From positions 372,001-436,000 of the forward strand of contig NZ_LMFO01000029.1 in NCBI RefSeq assembly GCF_001426865.1: 64,000 bases of DNA, written 5' to 3'. This DNA comes from Paenibacillus sp. Root52. Lineage in GTDB: Bacteria; Bacillota; Bacilli; Paenibacillales; Paenibacillaceae. Below, piece by piece: positions 32,777 through 42,480 of this stretch; within the stretch, counting starts at the first letter, position 1, and each line of letters starts with the position of its first letter. Made by a program: the position numbers and the translations under genes. The notes beneath the pieces are model-generated. The model was not told where the DNA came from and did no database searches. It saw only the letters and a program-made list of their open reading frames with translations.

Positions 32777-32878
32777 TAACATCATATTTACACCGAGGGC
32801 TTTGCCCTAGACTGCAAGAGGCTTTTCAGTTGGACAACCCTGCAAACCACTAGCCACTGTCGTGGCTGGCACATTAAA
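32777..32878 (+). repeat. Degenerate attC-like site
   Basis: Starts TAACATCATATTTACACC and has GGGC-TTT-GCCC, a GTTGGACAACCC region and AGCCAC-TGTC-GTGGCT, with ATTAAAC in place of the closing GTTA. Confidence 0.6.
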
Positions 32879-32893
32879 CTAAGGAGATAATTT

Positions 32894-33544
32894 ATGAAAG
32901 GTAAGATACTCTTATTATTTTTTATTACAATAATGCTATCATCTTGTCAGAATATTCAATCGACTACGTTAAACAGCGAAAATAAATCAATAAGTAACTC
33001 TGAACCGTCTCCTGATGTAGTGAGTGCAGATAATGAAATAGAATCGAAAGAAATAACGGAAAATCCATCTGAAACTTCTAACAATAAAGTGTTACCCATG
33101 AATATCGGGAACCTTGATTTGAAAGGAGATTTTTATAATGAAATGCTTCGTAATCCTATAGATTATGATTATGAAGTGGAATTTAATGAATTTCAAAATT
33201 CTAAAGAGATTGTAACAACCATGGAATGGGGTGCGTTGCAAAGCAAATATACAGAGATATGGGATAAAGAGTTGAACCAAATATATAAGAAGCTTCTTTC
33301 TACGTTGGATGGAGAACCAAGGGAAGCCCTAATTGAAGCGCAGAAGGAATGGTTACAGTATCACTTAAAGGAAACAATATTTGTAGAAGATACATTTATT
33401 TATAATGGTTATCTTGGATCAAGAGGACCGGTAAGCTTAGGCACAGTTATAAAGGAGAGATTAAGGGAGAGAACAATACAATTATTTGAATATCGATATT
33501 TATTAGATGGTGAAATTGAGTTTTTATACCAAGGTACAAAATAG
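32894..33544 (+). CDS. Lipoprotein with LprI/DUF1311-like domain
   Basis: 216 residues. Signal peptide with lipobox LSSC (Cys near 18), a Ser/Asn/Glu-rich linker to about 70, then a helical domain with LNQIYKKLLSTLDGEPREAL and EAQKEWLQYHLKE, the pattern of lysozyme-inhibitor LprI-like proteins. Membrane-anchored outside the cell. AAGGAGAT before the ATG. Confidence 0.78.
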   Translation: MKGKILLLFFITIMLSSCQNIQSTTLNSENKSISNSEPSPDVVSADNEIESKEITENPSETSNNKVLPMNIGNLDLKGDFYNEMLRNPIDYDYEVEFNEFQNSKEIVTTMEWGALQSKYTEIWDKELNQIYKKLLSTLDGEPREALIEAQKEWLQYHLKETIFVEDTFIYNGYLGSRGPVSLGTVIKERLRERTIQLFEYRYLLDGEIEFLYQGTK

Positions 33545-33618
33545 AGTTGGAATCTTGATCAAATATTTTTGAATGATGATACTTCGAGAACAGTAAAGAC
33601 ACATAAGGTTTGCATTTC

Positions 33619-33640
33619 GTGAATACAAGAACATGATGTG
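33619..33640 (+). repeat. attC-like right-end relic
   Basis: GTGAATACAAGAACATGATGTG corresponds to the conserved right end GTGAATACAGGAACGTTA with changes in the crossover bases. Confidence 0.5.
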
Positions 33641-33693
33641 CAATTGGATGTCAGAGCAATAATCATAAATAGCATGTAATGGAGAGAACATGA

Positions 33694-34322
33694 ATGAATT
33701 ATGAGAAAGCAGCTCAATTCATCTGGACACATGGAAGATTATCAGAAAGAAGAATATTTGAATATGTTTATCAAGGTGGATCCCCAAATAACGTCTTACC
33801 CTCGCTTAAAGCATACCAGAATGAAGATGGTGGATTCGGCAATGAACTTGAACCAGATCTACGGGCACCAGGCAGTCAACCACTTTATATGGAATTTGCG
33901 TTACGAACCTTATACGATTGCAATATTAAAAATGAAGAACTTGCTCAAAAGGCATGTAAGTATATTGCTAAACACGCTGATTTAGAGAAAGGCATTCCAA
34001 CTATTTTACCCTCATCAGCCCAATATCCAAGAGCAGAGCATTGGCAAAATTTATTTGCCACAGAGCCATCATTCAGTAGGTTAACCGGACTTATCGGACT
34101 ATTAAAATGGCAAGGTATAGTATAGATAATCCGTGGCTAGAAAAAGCAGTAGAAAGTTGTTTGGAGAACATTTCGTCTAATATATATGAAGATGCCCATA
34201 CTATTTTGACTGCATTTTGTCTTTTAGAACGTTTACCTCACACCTTAGAATGGAGAGCTTATGTTACTCTAAAAAATTTAATGATATTGAACTCATATAA
34301 ACGCTATAAATTAACCATCTAA
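33694..34322 (+). pseudogene. Prenyltransferase/squalene-cyclase-like protein, broken
   Basis: The first frame (33694-34125) has the alpha-toroid repeat motif YQNEDGGFGNELEPDLR and ends after LLKWQGIV. The natural continuation DNPWLEKAVESCLENIS is in another frame, from the in-frame ATG at 34107 to 34322. The end TLEWRAYVTLKNL is the normal C-terminus but follows helix LLERL directly, so a central block has also been deleted. Confidence 0.75.
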
Positions 34323-34340
34323 AAAGGATGAACAGAAAAA

Positions 34341-34730
34341 TTGATAAAATCTATTAGTATTGATGTGTGGAATGGATCCACCTCTAATGAAGAAGTTGTT
34401 GTGAATCCTACATGGCTAGAGACTTTGGCTTTGTTAAGAAAACTAGATGGAGATAAATTTACATTAGTCTTTTTTGAGATATCAGACACAGATTCAGCAT
34501 TAGTTGGAGGCGGGCCGGAGAATTTTATAGTGTCTATAACAATCGATGGCAATATATATACTCTTATGAACGACAAACAGGGAAAAAGTGAAACTCATCT
34601 GGTTATAGGTGGTCAGTTAGGGAATTATTGTGATAACATTTGTATAGAGTTAAATCCCATGCTTGAAGTAATACAGTATTATTATGAAGCTGGAAAACTA
34701 CTTAAAACACATCAATGGAAACAAGAATAA
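34341..34730 (+). CDS. Imm1-like immunity protein
   Basis: 129 residues resembling Imm1 immunity proteins of polymorphic toxin systems: conserved Trp near the N-terminus (VNPTWLETLALLRKLDG), LVGGGPENFIVSI and LGNYCDNICIELNPMLEVIQYYYEAG. TTG start after AAGGATG. No partner toxin is nearby, so it would be an orphan immunity gene. Confidence 0.62.
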   Translation: MIKSISIDVWNGSTSNEEVVVNPTWLETLALLRKLDGDKFTLVFFEISDTDSALVGGGPENFIVSITIDGNIYTLMNDKQGKSETHLVIGGQLGNYCDNICIELNPMLEVIQYYYEAGKLLKTHQWKQE

Positions 34731-34767
34731 TCAAAGTAACTAATATGCTAAATTTGAGGTGTTGAAT

Positions 34768-35415
34768 GTGTGGGAGAAACTATCAGAGTGTTGGAAAGCT
34801 AGTTTTGAAGAAGCTTGGGAAGCATATGCTCACGGTTCAATCCCTATCGGTGCAATTATAGTTGATGCCAATAATAAAATTATGAGTCGAGGTAGAAATA
34901 GAATCAACGAAACAATTGCTCCAAGCAAGCAAACATGCTTGAATAGATTAGCGCATGCAGAGATAAATGCTTTGTTACAACTGGATACGTTAGATTCAGA
35001 AGAACACAAAAACTACACACTTTATACAACGACAGAACCCTGTGTACTTTGTTTTGGTGCCATTATAATGTCAGGAGTTAGGAAAGTAAGATTCGCTGCA
35101 ACTGATCCTATTGCAGGAGGCGCTAATCTAAATGATGCAGAAAATTCATTCATCAAGTCAAGAAACCTTGATATTAAGTGTGATGAGACATATTTAGGAG
35201 AACTACAACGTGTGCTAAGAACTGATCAGGTTATAAGGGCTTTAGGTGAAGAACAAGCAAGTAAATTTTTGGATAAGTACAGAATTAAATACCCTAAAGC
35301 CATTGAACTAGGAATAAAGTGGAATAGAGAAGGCAGATTACAAGAAGCATTGAGGAATAACGATCCCGTGGAAGTAATTATTAATAATATATCGAAAGAG
35401 ATTAAGGAGAGTTAA
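34768..35415 (+). CDS. Nucleoside/base deaminase-like protein
   Basis: 215 residues. It has zinc-deaminase motifs HAEINAL and TTEPCVLCFGAI (His-Ala-Glu and PCxxC), as in cytidine/guanine/tRNA-adenosine deaminases. A C-terminal extension of about 60 residues (KFLDKYRIKYPKAIELG...) is not part of the core. GTG 34768 fits the GAGGTG; TTG 34762 or GTG 34759 are possible. It ends 1 base before the next gene. Confidence 0.82.
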   Translation: MWEKLSECWKASFEEAWEAYAHGSIPIGAIIVDANNKIMSRGRNRINETIAPSKQTCLNRLAHAEINALLQLDTLDSEEHKNYTLYTTTEPCVLCFGAIIMSGVRKVRFAATDPIAGGANLNDAENSFIKSRNLDIKCDETYLGELQRVLRTDQVIRALGEEQASKFLDKYRIKYPKAIELGIKWNREGRLQEALRNNDPVEVIINNISKEIKES

Positions 35416-35416
35416 A

Positions 35417-35926
35417 ATGTTAGAAGTTTTGCAAGTTCCGTATGAAGATAAAAGTCTCCTAAGCAATTTGATCCAGTTCTATCGGTATGATTCGAGTGAA
35501 TTTGATCAAAATGAACTGACTAATCATGGAGTCTATCTTTACAAATACTTAGATCACCAGTGGACAGATGAATATCGAAAGCCATTTTATATAAAGGTTG
35601 ATGGAGAGTTTGCAGGTTTCGTTCTTGTTTTAAAAGATATTCCCAAAGAATATGTAAAGGTAAGCACAGCAGTTCAGACAAACATAATTAGTGATTTTTT
35701 TATAATGCGTAAATTTAGAAATAAGGGATACGGACAACAAACAGCGAATTTCATTTTCAACACTTTTAGAGGTGCGTGGGAAGTAAGACAGACACCACAA
35801 AATAAACCGGCTAATTTATTTTGGAAGAAAGTAATTAATGATTTTACGGATGGAGATTATGAAGAATTTATTTTAGATAATGAGAAATGGAAAGGGTCTG
35901 TTCAAGTATTTGAAAATAAAGATTAA
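35417..35926 (+). CDS. GNAT acetyltransferase
   Basis: 169 residues. GNAT fold with ISDFFIMRKFRNKGYGQQTA as the acetyl-CoA loop and NLFWKKVINDFTDG near the C-terminus. AAGGAGAG lies inside the end of the deaminase gene, so the two are coupled. Confidence 0.85.
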   Translation: MLEVLQVPYEDKSLLSNLIQFYRYDSSEFDQNELTNHGVYLYKYLDHQWTDEYRKPFYIKVDGEFAGFVLVLKDIPKEYVKVSTAVQTNIISDFFIMRKFRNKGYGQQTANFIFNTFRGAWEVRQTPQNKPANLFWKKVINDFTDGDYEEFILDNEKWKGSVQVFENKD

Positions 35927-35982
35927 TAATACGATCAAATGAGAGCGCTTAATCCATAGGCATATAGAAGGGATATGATTTA

Positions 35983-36417
35983 GTGAAAAGAGTTGACGTC
36001 GTTTACTCACTAATAACAGACCAGTTTAAAACTAAAGTTCTTGCAGTGAAAAATGCTGATCGAGCAAGTTGGTCTCCTCCTGGGGGAGCGGTTGAGTTAA
36101 ATGAAACATTAGATCAAGCTGCAATTCGCGAGGTTAAAGAAGAGACGGGACTTGAAGTTAAAGTCCATGGGATTGTTGCGATGAATGAGTGCAAATTTGA
36201 AGATATCAATGAACATGTCATTTTTTATACGTTTAGGGCAGAGATTGTAGGCGGCGAAGAACAGATCATTAGACCAGATGTAATCTCTGAAATAGCATGG
36301 CTGGACATAGAACAAGCTGATGAATTAATGCCTTATTATAAAGGTGGATTTAAAAATTTAATTCATGGAAATGAGAGTATGTATTTTAATGAAGGAAAAA
36401 AGGTACTGCAGATTTGA
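35983..36417 (+). CDS. Nudix hydrolase
   Basis: 144 residues with an exact Nudix box GGAVELNETLDQAAIREVKE-ETG (about 33-55). Probably an 8-oxo-dGTP-type or general NDP-X hydrolase. GTG start after AGAAGGGA. Confidence 0.9.
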   Translation: MKRVDVVYSLITDQFKTKVLAVKNADRASWSPPGGAVELNETLDQAAIREVKEETGLEVKVHGIVAMNECKFEDINEHVIFYTFRAEIVGGEEQIIRPDVISEIAWLDIEQADELMPYYKGGFKNLIHGNESMYFNEGKKVLQI

Positions 36418-36502
36418 TAAAATTGGTATGTGCCGAGAAAATAGTGTTTTAGAAACAACGAATTTATGAATTAGCAATGATGTCTAAAGGAGGCACATTT
36501 AA

Positions 36503-37063
36503 ATGAAGTTAGTTATACTCTTTGGACCCCAAGCCGTAGGGAAAATGACGGTGGGTCAATGTTTAGAAGCTAAAACAGATTTAAAATTATTTCATAATCA
36601 CATGTCTATTGATTTTGTGTCTCCTTTTTTCGATTACGGGACACCTGCTGGAAAACGTTTGGTAAGTGTGATTCGGCAAGAGATTTTTGAAGAAGTATCC
36701 AAAAGTGAACTGGAAGGGCTCATATTTACGTTTGTATGGGCATTTGACCTTCAGAGTGATTGGAACTATATTGAGCAGGTTTCAAGCTTATTCGAATCAA
36801 GAGGGGGAATGGTATATTTAGTTGAACTAGAAGCCGATTTGGAAGAACGCAAAAAACGTAATACGACTGAAAATAGATTGGCACATAAACCTACCAAACG
36901 AGATGTGAAATGGTCGGAGGCCGAACTGATTAAAACTTATGAAAAGCATAGGCTGAATTCAATGCCAGGGGAGATTATCAAACCCAATTACATGAGAATG
37001 AATACCATTGGACTGGAAGCAGACCAGGCAGCCGAGCTGATTAAAAAAGAATTCGATTTGTAA
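36503..37063 (+). CDS. Small P-loop kinase-like protein
   Basis: 186 residues, P-loop LFGPQAVGKMT (a Met replaces the usual Ser/Thr directly after the Lys, as I recall for this shikimate-kinase-like group), then FHNHMSIDFV, LEADLEERKKRN and a final small helix. Substrate unknown. AAGGAGG before the ATG. Confidence 0.8.
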   Translation: MKLVILFGPQAVGKMTVGQCLEAKTDLKLFHNHMSIDFVSPFFDYGTPAGKRLVSVIRQEIFEEVSKSELEGLIFTFVWAFDLQSDWNYIEQVSSLFESRGGMVYLVELEADLEERKKRNTTENRLAHKPTKRDVKWSEAELIKTYEKHRLNSMPGEIIKPNYMRMNTIGLEADQAAELIKKEFDL

Positions 37064-37150
37064 GGTTGAAATTATACCACAGAAGACAAACAGCGAATCC
37101 TTCAACCAAAAGATCATTTTTAATTTAGTCACTTTAATGGGAGGGATCTA

Positions 37151-37603
37151 ATGGTGCTGATATTAGAACGAGCTATAAAATATGATGCAAATAAACTTGC
37201 TGAAATACAAAAGGCTAGTTTTGATGATGAATCAAGGAGCTTTAATAATAGTGAATCCGGTGGCCCAGTAGGGTATGACTCCGCACGTTGGCAAGAAGAG
37301 ATGATCGAACAATGTGAATACTTCAAGATACTTCTTAATAGAGAGATAATAGGTGGAGCTATAATCGTCATTGAAACCAATCAAGTTCATAATCTTGGCA
37401 GGATTTTTATTGATCCAAACTTTCAACATCAAGGGATCGGGATGAAAGTAATGCAAGAGGTTGAAAGAAAATTTCCGGAAAGCGTGAAATGGTGGCTGGA
37501 TACTCCTAATTGGAGTGTCAAGAATCATCATTTCTATACCAAGTGTGGCTTTACCAAAGTTAGAGAAGAAGGGGACTTATATATTTTTGAAAAGACTTTA
37601 TAA
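37151..37603 (+). CDS. GNAT acetyltransferase
   Basis: 150 residues; acetyl-CoA loop LGRIFIDPNFQHQGIGMKVM and C-terminal NHHFYTKCGFTKVREEG. GGGAGGG precedes ATG 37151. Confidence 0.87.
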   Translation: MVLILERAIKYDANKLAEIQKASFDDESRSFNNSESGGPVGYDSARWQEEMIEQCEYFKILLNREIIGGAIIVIETNQVHNLGRIFIDPNFQHQGIGMKVMQEVERKFPESVKWWLDTPNWSVKNHHFYTKCGFTKVREEGDLYIFEKTL

Positions 37604-37655
37604 GTACCAGTGCTCAATTCCTCAAGATTAGGACAAATAACAGAGGGTGGAATAT

Positions 37656-38312
37656 ATGATTAAAGGAATCTTGTTTGACTTGGATGGAACATTGCTTGAT
37701 CGTGAGCAATCATTAATTGCCTTCGTTCGTAATCAATATTATCGATTCCAAGCTTTTCAAAATGTTGAGGAACAAATATTTGTACAGAGATTTATTGAAT
37801 TAGATCAGAAGGGTTATGTCTGGAAAGACAAAGTTTATCAAACGCTAATCAATGAATTTAATTTGGATCTGAACTGGGACGAATTATTGGAGGATTATAT
37901 TCAATCATTTCAATATCATTGTATTGGTTTTCCAGGATTAATCGAGATTCTTGACTACTTGAAAGGCAAACAAATGAAATTAGGTATTATAACGAACGGA
38001 TTCGGTAGATTTCAGATGAATAATATTAAAGGACTAGACATTGATCATTATTTTGATGGAATATTCATTTCTGAAATTGAGGGTTTGCGGAAACCAGACA
38101 TTAAAATATTTAGAAGAGCCTTAGATCGTTTAGGATTGGAGCCTCAAGAATCGATATTTGTAGGAGACCATCCAGTAAATGATATAGATGCAAGTATTAA
38201 CGCGGGTATGAAAGGAATTTGGAAAGAAGATGATTACTTTGGGAAACCTTCAACAGATTATTTGTCCGTAAAGGACTTGGTAGAGATAAAGAACATCATA
38301 GAACGATTTTAA
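37656..38312 (+). CDS. HAD-family hydrolase
   Basis: 218 residues with HAD motifs: DLDGTLLD (nucleophile Asp), ITNG, RKPDIKIF (Lys) and FVGDHPVNDIDA (acidic pair). A helical cap sits between motifs I and II. Resembles YjjG/phosphoglycolate phosphatase-like enzymes. ATG 37656 after GAGGGTGG. Confidence 0.88.
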   Translation: MIKGILFDLDGTLLDREQSLIAFVRNQYYRFQAFQNVEEQIFVQRFIELDQKGYVWKDKVYQTLINEFNLDLNWDELLEDYIQSFQYHCIGFPGLIEILDYLKGKQMKLGIITNGFGRFQMNNIKGLDIDHYFDGIFISEIEGLRKPDIKIFRRALDRLGLEPQESIFVGDHPVNDIDASINAGMKGIWKEDDYFGKPSTDYLSVKDLVEIKNIIERF

Positions 38313-38366
38313 AGTAAATCATAATCATCTAAGGGGCTAGATTTATAGAAATAGAGAGGTGATTGT

Positions 38367-38672
38367 TTGAAAGTATTTAGAAAGCAAGTTCGAAAAATAA
38401 CTATAGACGGCGTTCTGTACTTATATGTAATAGATGAACAAGATTATAATATTGTTATACGGATCTATTCGAATCAGTTTAAATCGACCTTTGCTGAATA
38501 TCTCATTCATTGGGGTGATCACTGGGATATTGGTGTTTACGAGCCAAAGTTGATTGCAAGACTAATCCAATATGCAGAATCAACCGGCTGGGAGAGTAAT
38601 ACAAGAAATAATAAAATTAAAATTGATAATGCTTCAATACTTATAAGAGAAATGATCAAAGAGAATCTATAA
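38367..38672 (+). CDS. Hypothetical protein
   Basis: 101 residues, not recognised. Beta-rich start (KITIDGVLYLYVIDEQDYNIVIRIYSN) with HWGDHWDIGVYEP and a basic helix. TTG start after GAGAGGTG. Related by eye to small RNA- or ligand-binding domains of unknown function; no assignment made. Confidence 0.6.
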   Translation: MKVFRKQVRKITIDGVLYLYVIDEQDYNIVIRIYSNQFKSTFAEYLIHWGDHWDIGVYEPKLIARLIQYAESTGWESNTRNNKIKIDNASILIREMIKENL

Positions 38673-38702
38673 TCTTGAGGGAAATTAACAAGGAGCAAAA
38701 AA

Positions 38703-39146
38703 ATGAAAATGATCTCTTTCGAAGAGGCAAAAAGCTTAGGTGTAGAAACGGCGTACCACCTTATGGATAACGGTGAAAAGCGATTTAGACTAATCAATAA
38801 CGATGGCAGCTCATATATCCGCACCGAAGGTTCCGAGAATGGCTCGTGGCAGAACAGCCACTATCACCAAACATTAAAAGAATTATATGTTGTACAACAA
38901 GGTTGGATTGCTTATGCAGAACTTGATGAACAGAATCAATTTTCTTTGAGAATCTTAGAGAAAGACGACAGCGTCATGGTTCCTCCATTAAGATCGCATA
39001 ACATCTACATGTCATCATTAGCGGTTACCCATGTTATTAAATTTGGTGGGAATCGTGAGATCAAGCCAGATTGGTTTGCTTCACCTCAATTAGACCTTCT
39101 GACCAAGCACATTTCAGAGATAGACTTACTTACAAGTAAAGGATGA
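38703..39146 (+). CDS. Cupin-domain protein
   Basis: 147 residues. Cupin motif 1 is NSHYHQTLKELYVVQQG (two His and Glu), motif 2 DSVMVPPLRSHNIYMSS (His). It probably binds a metal and a small ligand. Its stop overlaps the next start by 4 bases (ATGA), so the two are coupled. Confidence 0.8.
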   Translation: MKMISFEEAKSLGVETAYHLMDNGEKRFRLINNDGSSYIRTEGSENGSWQNSHYHQTLKELYVVQQGWIAYAELDEQNQFSLRILEKDDSVMVPPLRSHNIYMSSLAVTHVIKFGGNREIKPDWFASPQLDLLTKHISEIDLLTSKG

Positions 39147-39670
39147 TAAGAGAAATGGAAAAAGGGAAAATTATATTTTTGAATGGTGTAACCAGCTCAG
39201 GCAAAACATCAATTGTAGAAGCAATGCAATCATACACTGAGCCGTTTTTTTATGTTGTAGCTAATGATCTTTTTGAAAATACGATTGGGGATAAGCATCT
39301 CCAAACAGACTACTGGAAGTACTTAAGTGAAGCGATTATGATGATGTATCACACAGCAAAACTATTTTCAGATCATGGAAAGCACGTATTAATTGATGGA
39401 ATACTTGTTGAAAGACCAGAGTTACAACCGCATTATGAACAAGTCCAAGAGATTTTTGCAGGGTATCCTCTGGATATCGTTGAGGTGCATTGCCCATTAA
39501 ATCTATGTCGGAAGCGAAATATTGAGCGTGGTGATCGTGGTGAAAAGCAATCAGATGAGCAACACAAAATAATGGCTAAAAACATTCATTATAGCTATTC
39601 CATAGATACAAGCTTGAACACGCCAGAGGAGTGTGCGGACAAGATTATCGAGCATTATTTCCCACAGTGA
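39143..39670 (+). CDS. Chloramphenicol phosphotransferase-like kinase
   Basis: 175 residues. P-loop FLNGVTSSGKTS, then VVANDLFEN with the conserved Asp, LIDGILVE and CRKRNIERGDRGEKQSDEQ, matching the CPT family. Either antibiotic-inactivating or a housekeeping small-molecule kinase. Start 39143 overlaps the cupin stop; 39155 is an alternative. Confidence 0.82.
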   Translation: MIREMEKGKIIFLNGVTSSGKTSIVEAMQSYTEPFFYVVANDLFENTIGDKHLQTDYWKYLSEAIMMMYHTAKLFSDHGKHVLIDGILVERPELQPHYEQVQEIFAGYPLDIVEVHCPLNLCRKRNIERGDRGEKQSDEQHKIMAKNIHYSYSIDTSLNTPEECADKIIEHYFPQ

Positions 39671-39735
39671 AGTTATTATTGAAAGATCTCAAGGGAAGTA
39701 TATGTGAATGATGAGAAATAAAAGGAGCGAAGCAT

Positions 39736-40308
39736 ATGATAGATATCTCTAATATTGCACCAACAGATCCAATTAAAATTATTATAGGTGCTTCTTCACA
39801 AAGTTATGAAGGGTGGATACAAACTCAAGAGAATGAATTGAATTTGCTACGATTGGAAGATTGGGAGCAAAGTTTCAAAGATCGAAGAATCGAAGCCATC
39901 TTATCAGAGCACGTCTGGGAGCACATGACCTACGAAGAGGGAGTTCAAGCCGCTAAGATATGCTATAAGTATCTACATACGAAAGGGTATATTCGCTGCG
40001 CGGTTCCTGATGGTTATTTTGCAAATGAAGATTATCAGAATCTAGTTAAGATTGGCGGACCAGGACCTCTCGATCATCCAGCGGCAAGTCATAAGATCGT
40101 ACATAATCATAATACACTTACCCGTATGTTTGAGGAAGCCGGCTTTGAAGTTGAGTTATTGGAATACTGGAATGAGGATGGACGTTTTTATTTTCAAGAT
40201 TGGAATCCAGAGAACGGATTTATCTATAGATCTAGCCGATATGATCATCGAAATCAGAATGGCAATTTGGGTTTTACATCTCTAATTGTAGATGCAATTA
40301 GGAAATAG
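39736..40308 (+). CDS. SAM-dependent methyltransferase-like protein
   Basis: 190 residues. The C-terminal half has methyltransferase-like LSEHVWEHMTYEEGVQAAK (post-II/III) and TRMFEEAGFEVELLEYW. The usual glycine-rich SAM motif I is absent, as in a subgroup annotated as predicted SAM methyltransferases. Overlaps the convergent gene by 11 bases. Confidence 0.75.
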   Translation: MIDISNIAPTDPIKIIIGASSQSYEGWIQTQENELNLLRLEDWEQSFKDRRIEAILSEHVWEHMTYEEGVQAAKICYKYLHTKGYIRCAVPDGYFANEDYQNLVKIGGPGPLDHPAASHKIVHNHNTLTRMFEEAGFEVELLEYWNEDGRFYFQDWNPENGFIYRSSRYDHRNQNGNLGFTSLIVDAIRK

Positions 40309-40825
40309 TTACTTTAAAGCTTGCCGACTCAAGAGGAGTTATGGTTGTGCCATCCTGTGCAATTAAAGAAACAGTGACTTCAATAGTGCCTTGATTTTCT
40401 AAATGGTCTAAATCAATAGATATAGACCTACGTTGAAATTCATCCCATATCCCCTCTGTTTTCACAACGGTATCATCGTTAAATATTTGGCCTTGTGTAT
40501 CTTGAATCGTAACTTGAAAAATCCGATCGGGAATGTTTGCAGTTTGATTAGGTTGATAGTCCTTTTTACGGTACCATAGTCCAAACTGAAGTTTTTTTGA
40601 CTTGGGTAGGTAGTAAACTTCTGTGAGATGCACATCCGGATTGGATAACGTTTGATTTTGCGCTGTAAGCTGAATCGGTTCCTCTTTATTCTCATAAGGA
40701 TCATCCCACTGTAATGGCGGAGTTGTACCTGTTTTGAGAGCGATAATTTCCCTGTCTTTATATAGATAAATTCCCGTTAGAATAATGACTACTGAGATTA
40801 TAGAAATAAGAATTTTGTGTTTCAC
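40298..40825 (-). CDS. Membrane-anchored hypothetical protein
   Basis: 175 residues: an N-terminal membrane helix (ILISIISVVIILTGIYLY, about 5-22) and an extracellular beta-rich domain with FGLWYRKKDYQPNQTA. It is not recognised. It is the only convincing minus-strand gene right of 27 kb, which makes it stand out from the co-oriented gene series. AAGGTGGG precedes its ATG. Confidence 0.72.
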   Translation of the reverse strand: MKHKILISIISVVIILTGIYLYKDREIIALKTGTTPPLQWDDPYENKEEPIQLTAQNQTLSNPDVHLTEVYYLPKSKKLQFGLWYRKKDYQPNQTANIPDRIFQVTIQDTQGQIFNDDTVVKTEGIWDEFQRRSISIDLDHLENQGTIEVTVSLIAQDGTTITPLESASFKVTIS

Positions 40826-41108
40826 CAGTCATCCCACCTTTTTAAATGATATAGCCTTTGCCTGCGTATTGAAACTTAGGGTTGATATATACCGTTCTTC
40901 ATGATTGTTAGTTCAGATAACTTCCCCACTATAGTATCACTCGTTAAATCTTCTCTAGGATGATAAAATCCCTTAGCTTTATGTCTCGTTATTTTTCAGA
41001 TTTTGATTATAATTATGATTAAACCATAAAATGGTTTTTAAATACTTTTGAAATTTAAAAGCTATCACGAATAGACATGGTAATAACGATGTTCTTAGGA
41101 GGATTGAA

Positions 41109-41558
41109 ATGAACAGCCTATTTGAACAAGTTCATGCTAATGAGATTGTGGAGCGTCTCAACCAATTACGTCCGGATGCGGAGCCCCGATGGGGTAAGAT
41201 GAATGTTTCACAAATGCTGGCTCACTGCTCAGGTTTTCAGGAGATAGCAATGGGGAACTCTACATCTGCAAGAAGCTGGCTAGGATTAGTCATCGGTAAA
41301 CTAGTGAAACCCGTATTTTACAACGATAAGCCACTGCCGCAGAATATGTCCACGATCCCTGAGATTATGATTGTAGATGAGAGGGAGTTTGAATTAGAAA
41401 AGAAAATGTTAATCCAGAAGATCATTACGTTCCAACATGATGGACCTGAGAAATGTACAAAAAAACCGCATCCTTTCTTTGGCAAGCTATCTCCTGAAGA
41501 ATGGGGTAAGGGGCTCTATAAACATCTAGACCATCATTTAAAGCAATTTGGCGTGTAG
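41109..41558 (+). CDS. DUF1569 (DinB-like) protein
   Basis: 149 residues of DUF1569: RPDAEPRWGKMNVSQMLAHC near the start and HPFFGKLSPEEWGKGLYKHLDHH at the end. The conserved His residues suggest a DinB-like metal site. AGGAGG precedes the ATG. Confidence 0.83.
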   Translation: MNSLFEQVHANEIVERLNQLRPDAEPRWGKMNVSQMLAHCSGFQEIAMGNSTSARSWLGLVIGKLVKPVFYNDKPLPQNMSTIPEIMIVDEREFELEKKMLIQKIITFQHDGPEKCTKKPHPFFGKLSPEEWGKGLYKHLDHHLKQFGV

Positions 41559-41582
41559 GTAAACGGAAGAAGGGGCTATGTA

Positions 41583-42455
41583 ATGGCGAATAAGATCCTG
41601 TTACGTAAATTTCCAAATGTTAAACTAACTGAACTCACAGGTGGGTACACCAATAAGACAATATTACTTGATGGTTCTGATCCACTTGTGGTTGCAAAAA
41701 TCTTTCATAAAAATAATAGGGATGCTAGAAATGAATTGAGTATTCTACATCTCTTGAACGGTTCAGATGTATCTCCCGGCATCCATGATTATTTTGAGGA
41801 GGACACATCGCTGTACATTATCATGGACTACATACAGGGGGACAATGGGCAGCGATTTTTAGATTCAAATGACATGGATACTGCTAGAGAAATCTACAGG
41901 TTGCTGGGCATTCAGTTATCATCCGAAATTCATTCGATACGTTGGAACGATCAGGCATCGGAATTACCAATCATTGCGCTGGTGGATGACAGTCTAGATT
42001 CACTGGATTTTGTACCCATTGATCTGAAAAATGAAGTAAAATGCATTGTAAATATACATGTGAACGATGAAAAAACGATAATCCATGGAGACTTTGGTCC
42101 ACATAATACGATCGTAACTGGGGATTCGCTGGTAGTTATCGATTGGGAGTGGGGAGGATGGGGTCACCCGCTTCAAGATATCGCATGGGTCGTATGGTTT
42201 GTCCACCTCCATTATCCGGATGTAGCTGATGAACTATCTGGCATTTTCTTAAAAGCGTATTGTGCACATTCACCCGTAATAGTCACAGAGGAGTTGATCA
42301 AGGCCTTTGCACTTTCTAAAGTAATCAATATATTACATCGCATTAAGAATGCAGATGTTAGCGTTCAGAAGGAGTGGCTTAGAAGATTAGAGTGGACATT
42401 AGAAACGACTTTTTTGGGCGGTGAAGGATGGGATATCAGTTCTAATAAAGATTAA
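41583..42455 (+). CDS. Aminoglycoside-phosphotransferase-family kinase
   Basis: 290 residues. APH/ChoK-type catalytic loop IIHGDFGPHN and metal motif VIDWEWGG; N-lobe ends with LYIIMDYIQG. The substrate is not identifiable; such genes may phosphorylate antibiotics, choline or other small molecules. Confidence 0.88.
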   Translation: MANKILLRKFPNVKLTELTGGYTNKTILLDGSDPLVVAKIFHKNNRDARNELSILHLLNGSDVSPGIHDYFEEDTSLYIIMDYIQGDNGQRFLDSNDMDTAREIYRLLGIQLSSEIHSIRWNDQASELPIIALVDDSLDSLDFVPIDLKNEVKCIVNIHVNDEKTIIHGDFGPHNTIVTGDSLVVIDWEWGGWGHPLQDIAWVVWFVHLHYPDVADELSGIFLKAYCAHSPVIVTEELIKAFALSKVINILHRIKNADVSVQKEWLRRLEWTLETTFLGGEGWDISSNKD

Positions 42456-42480
42456 CGTGAGCAAAAAGGAGTAGTGTGCT

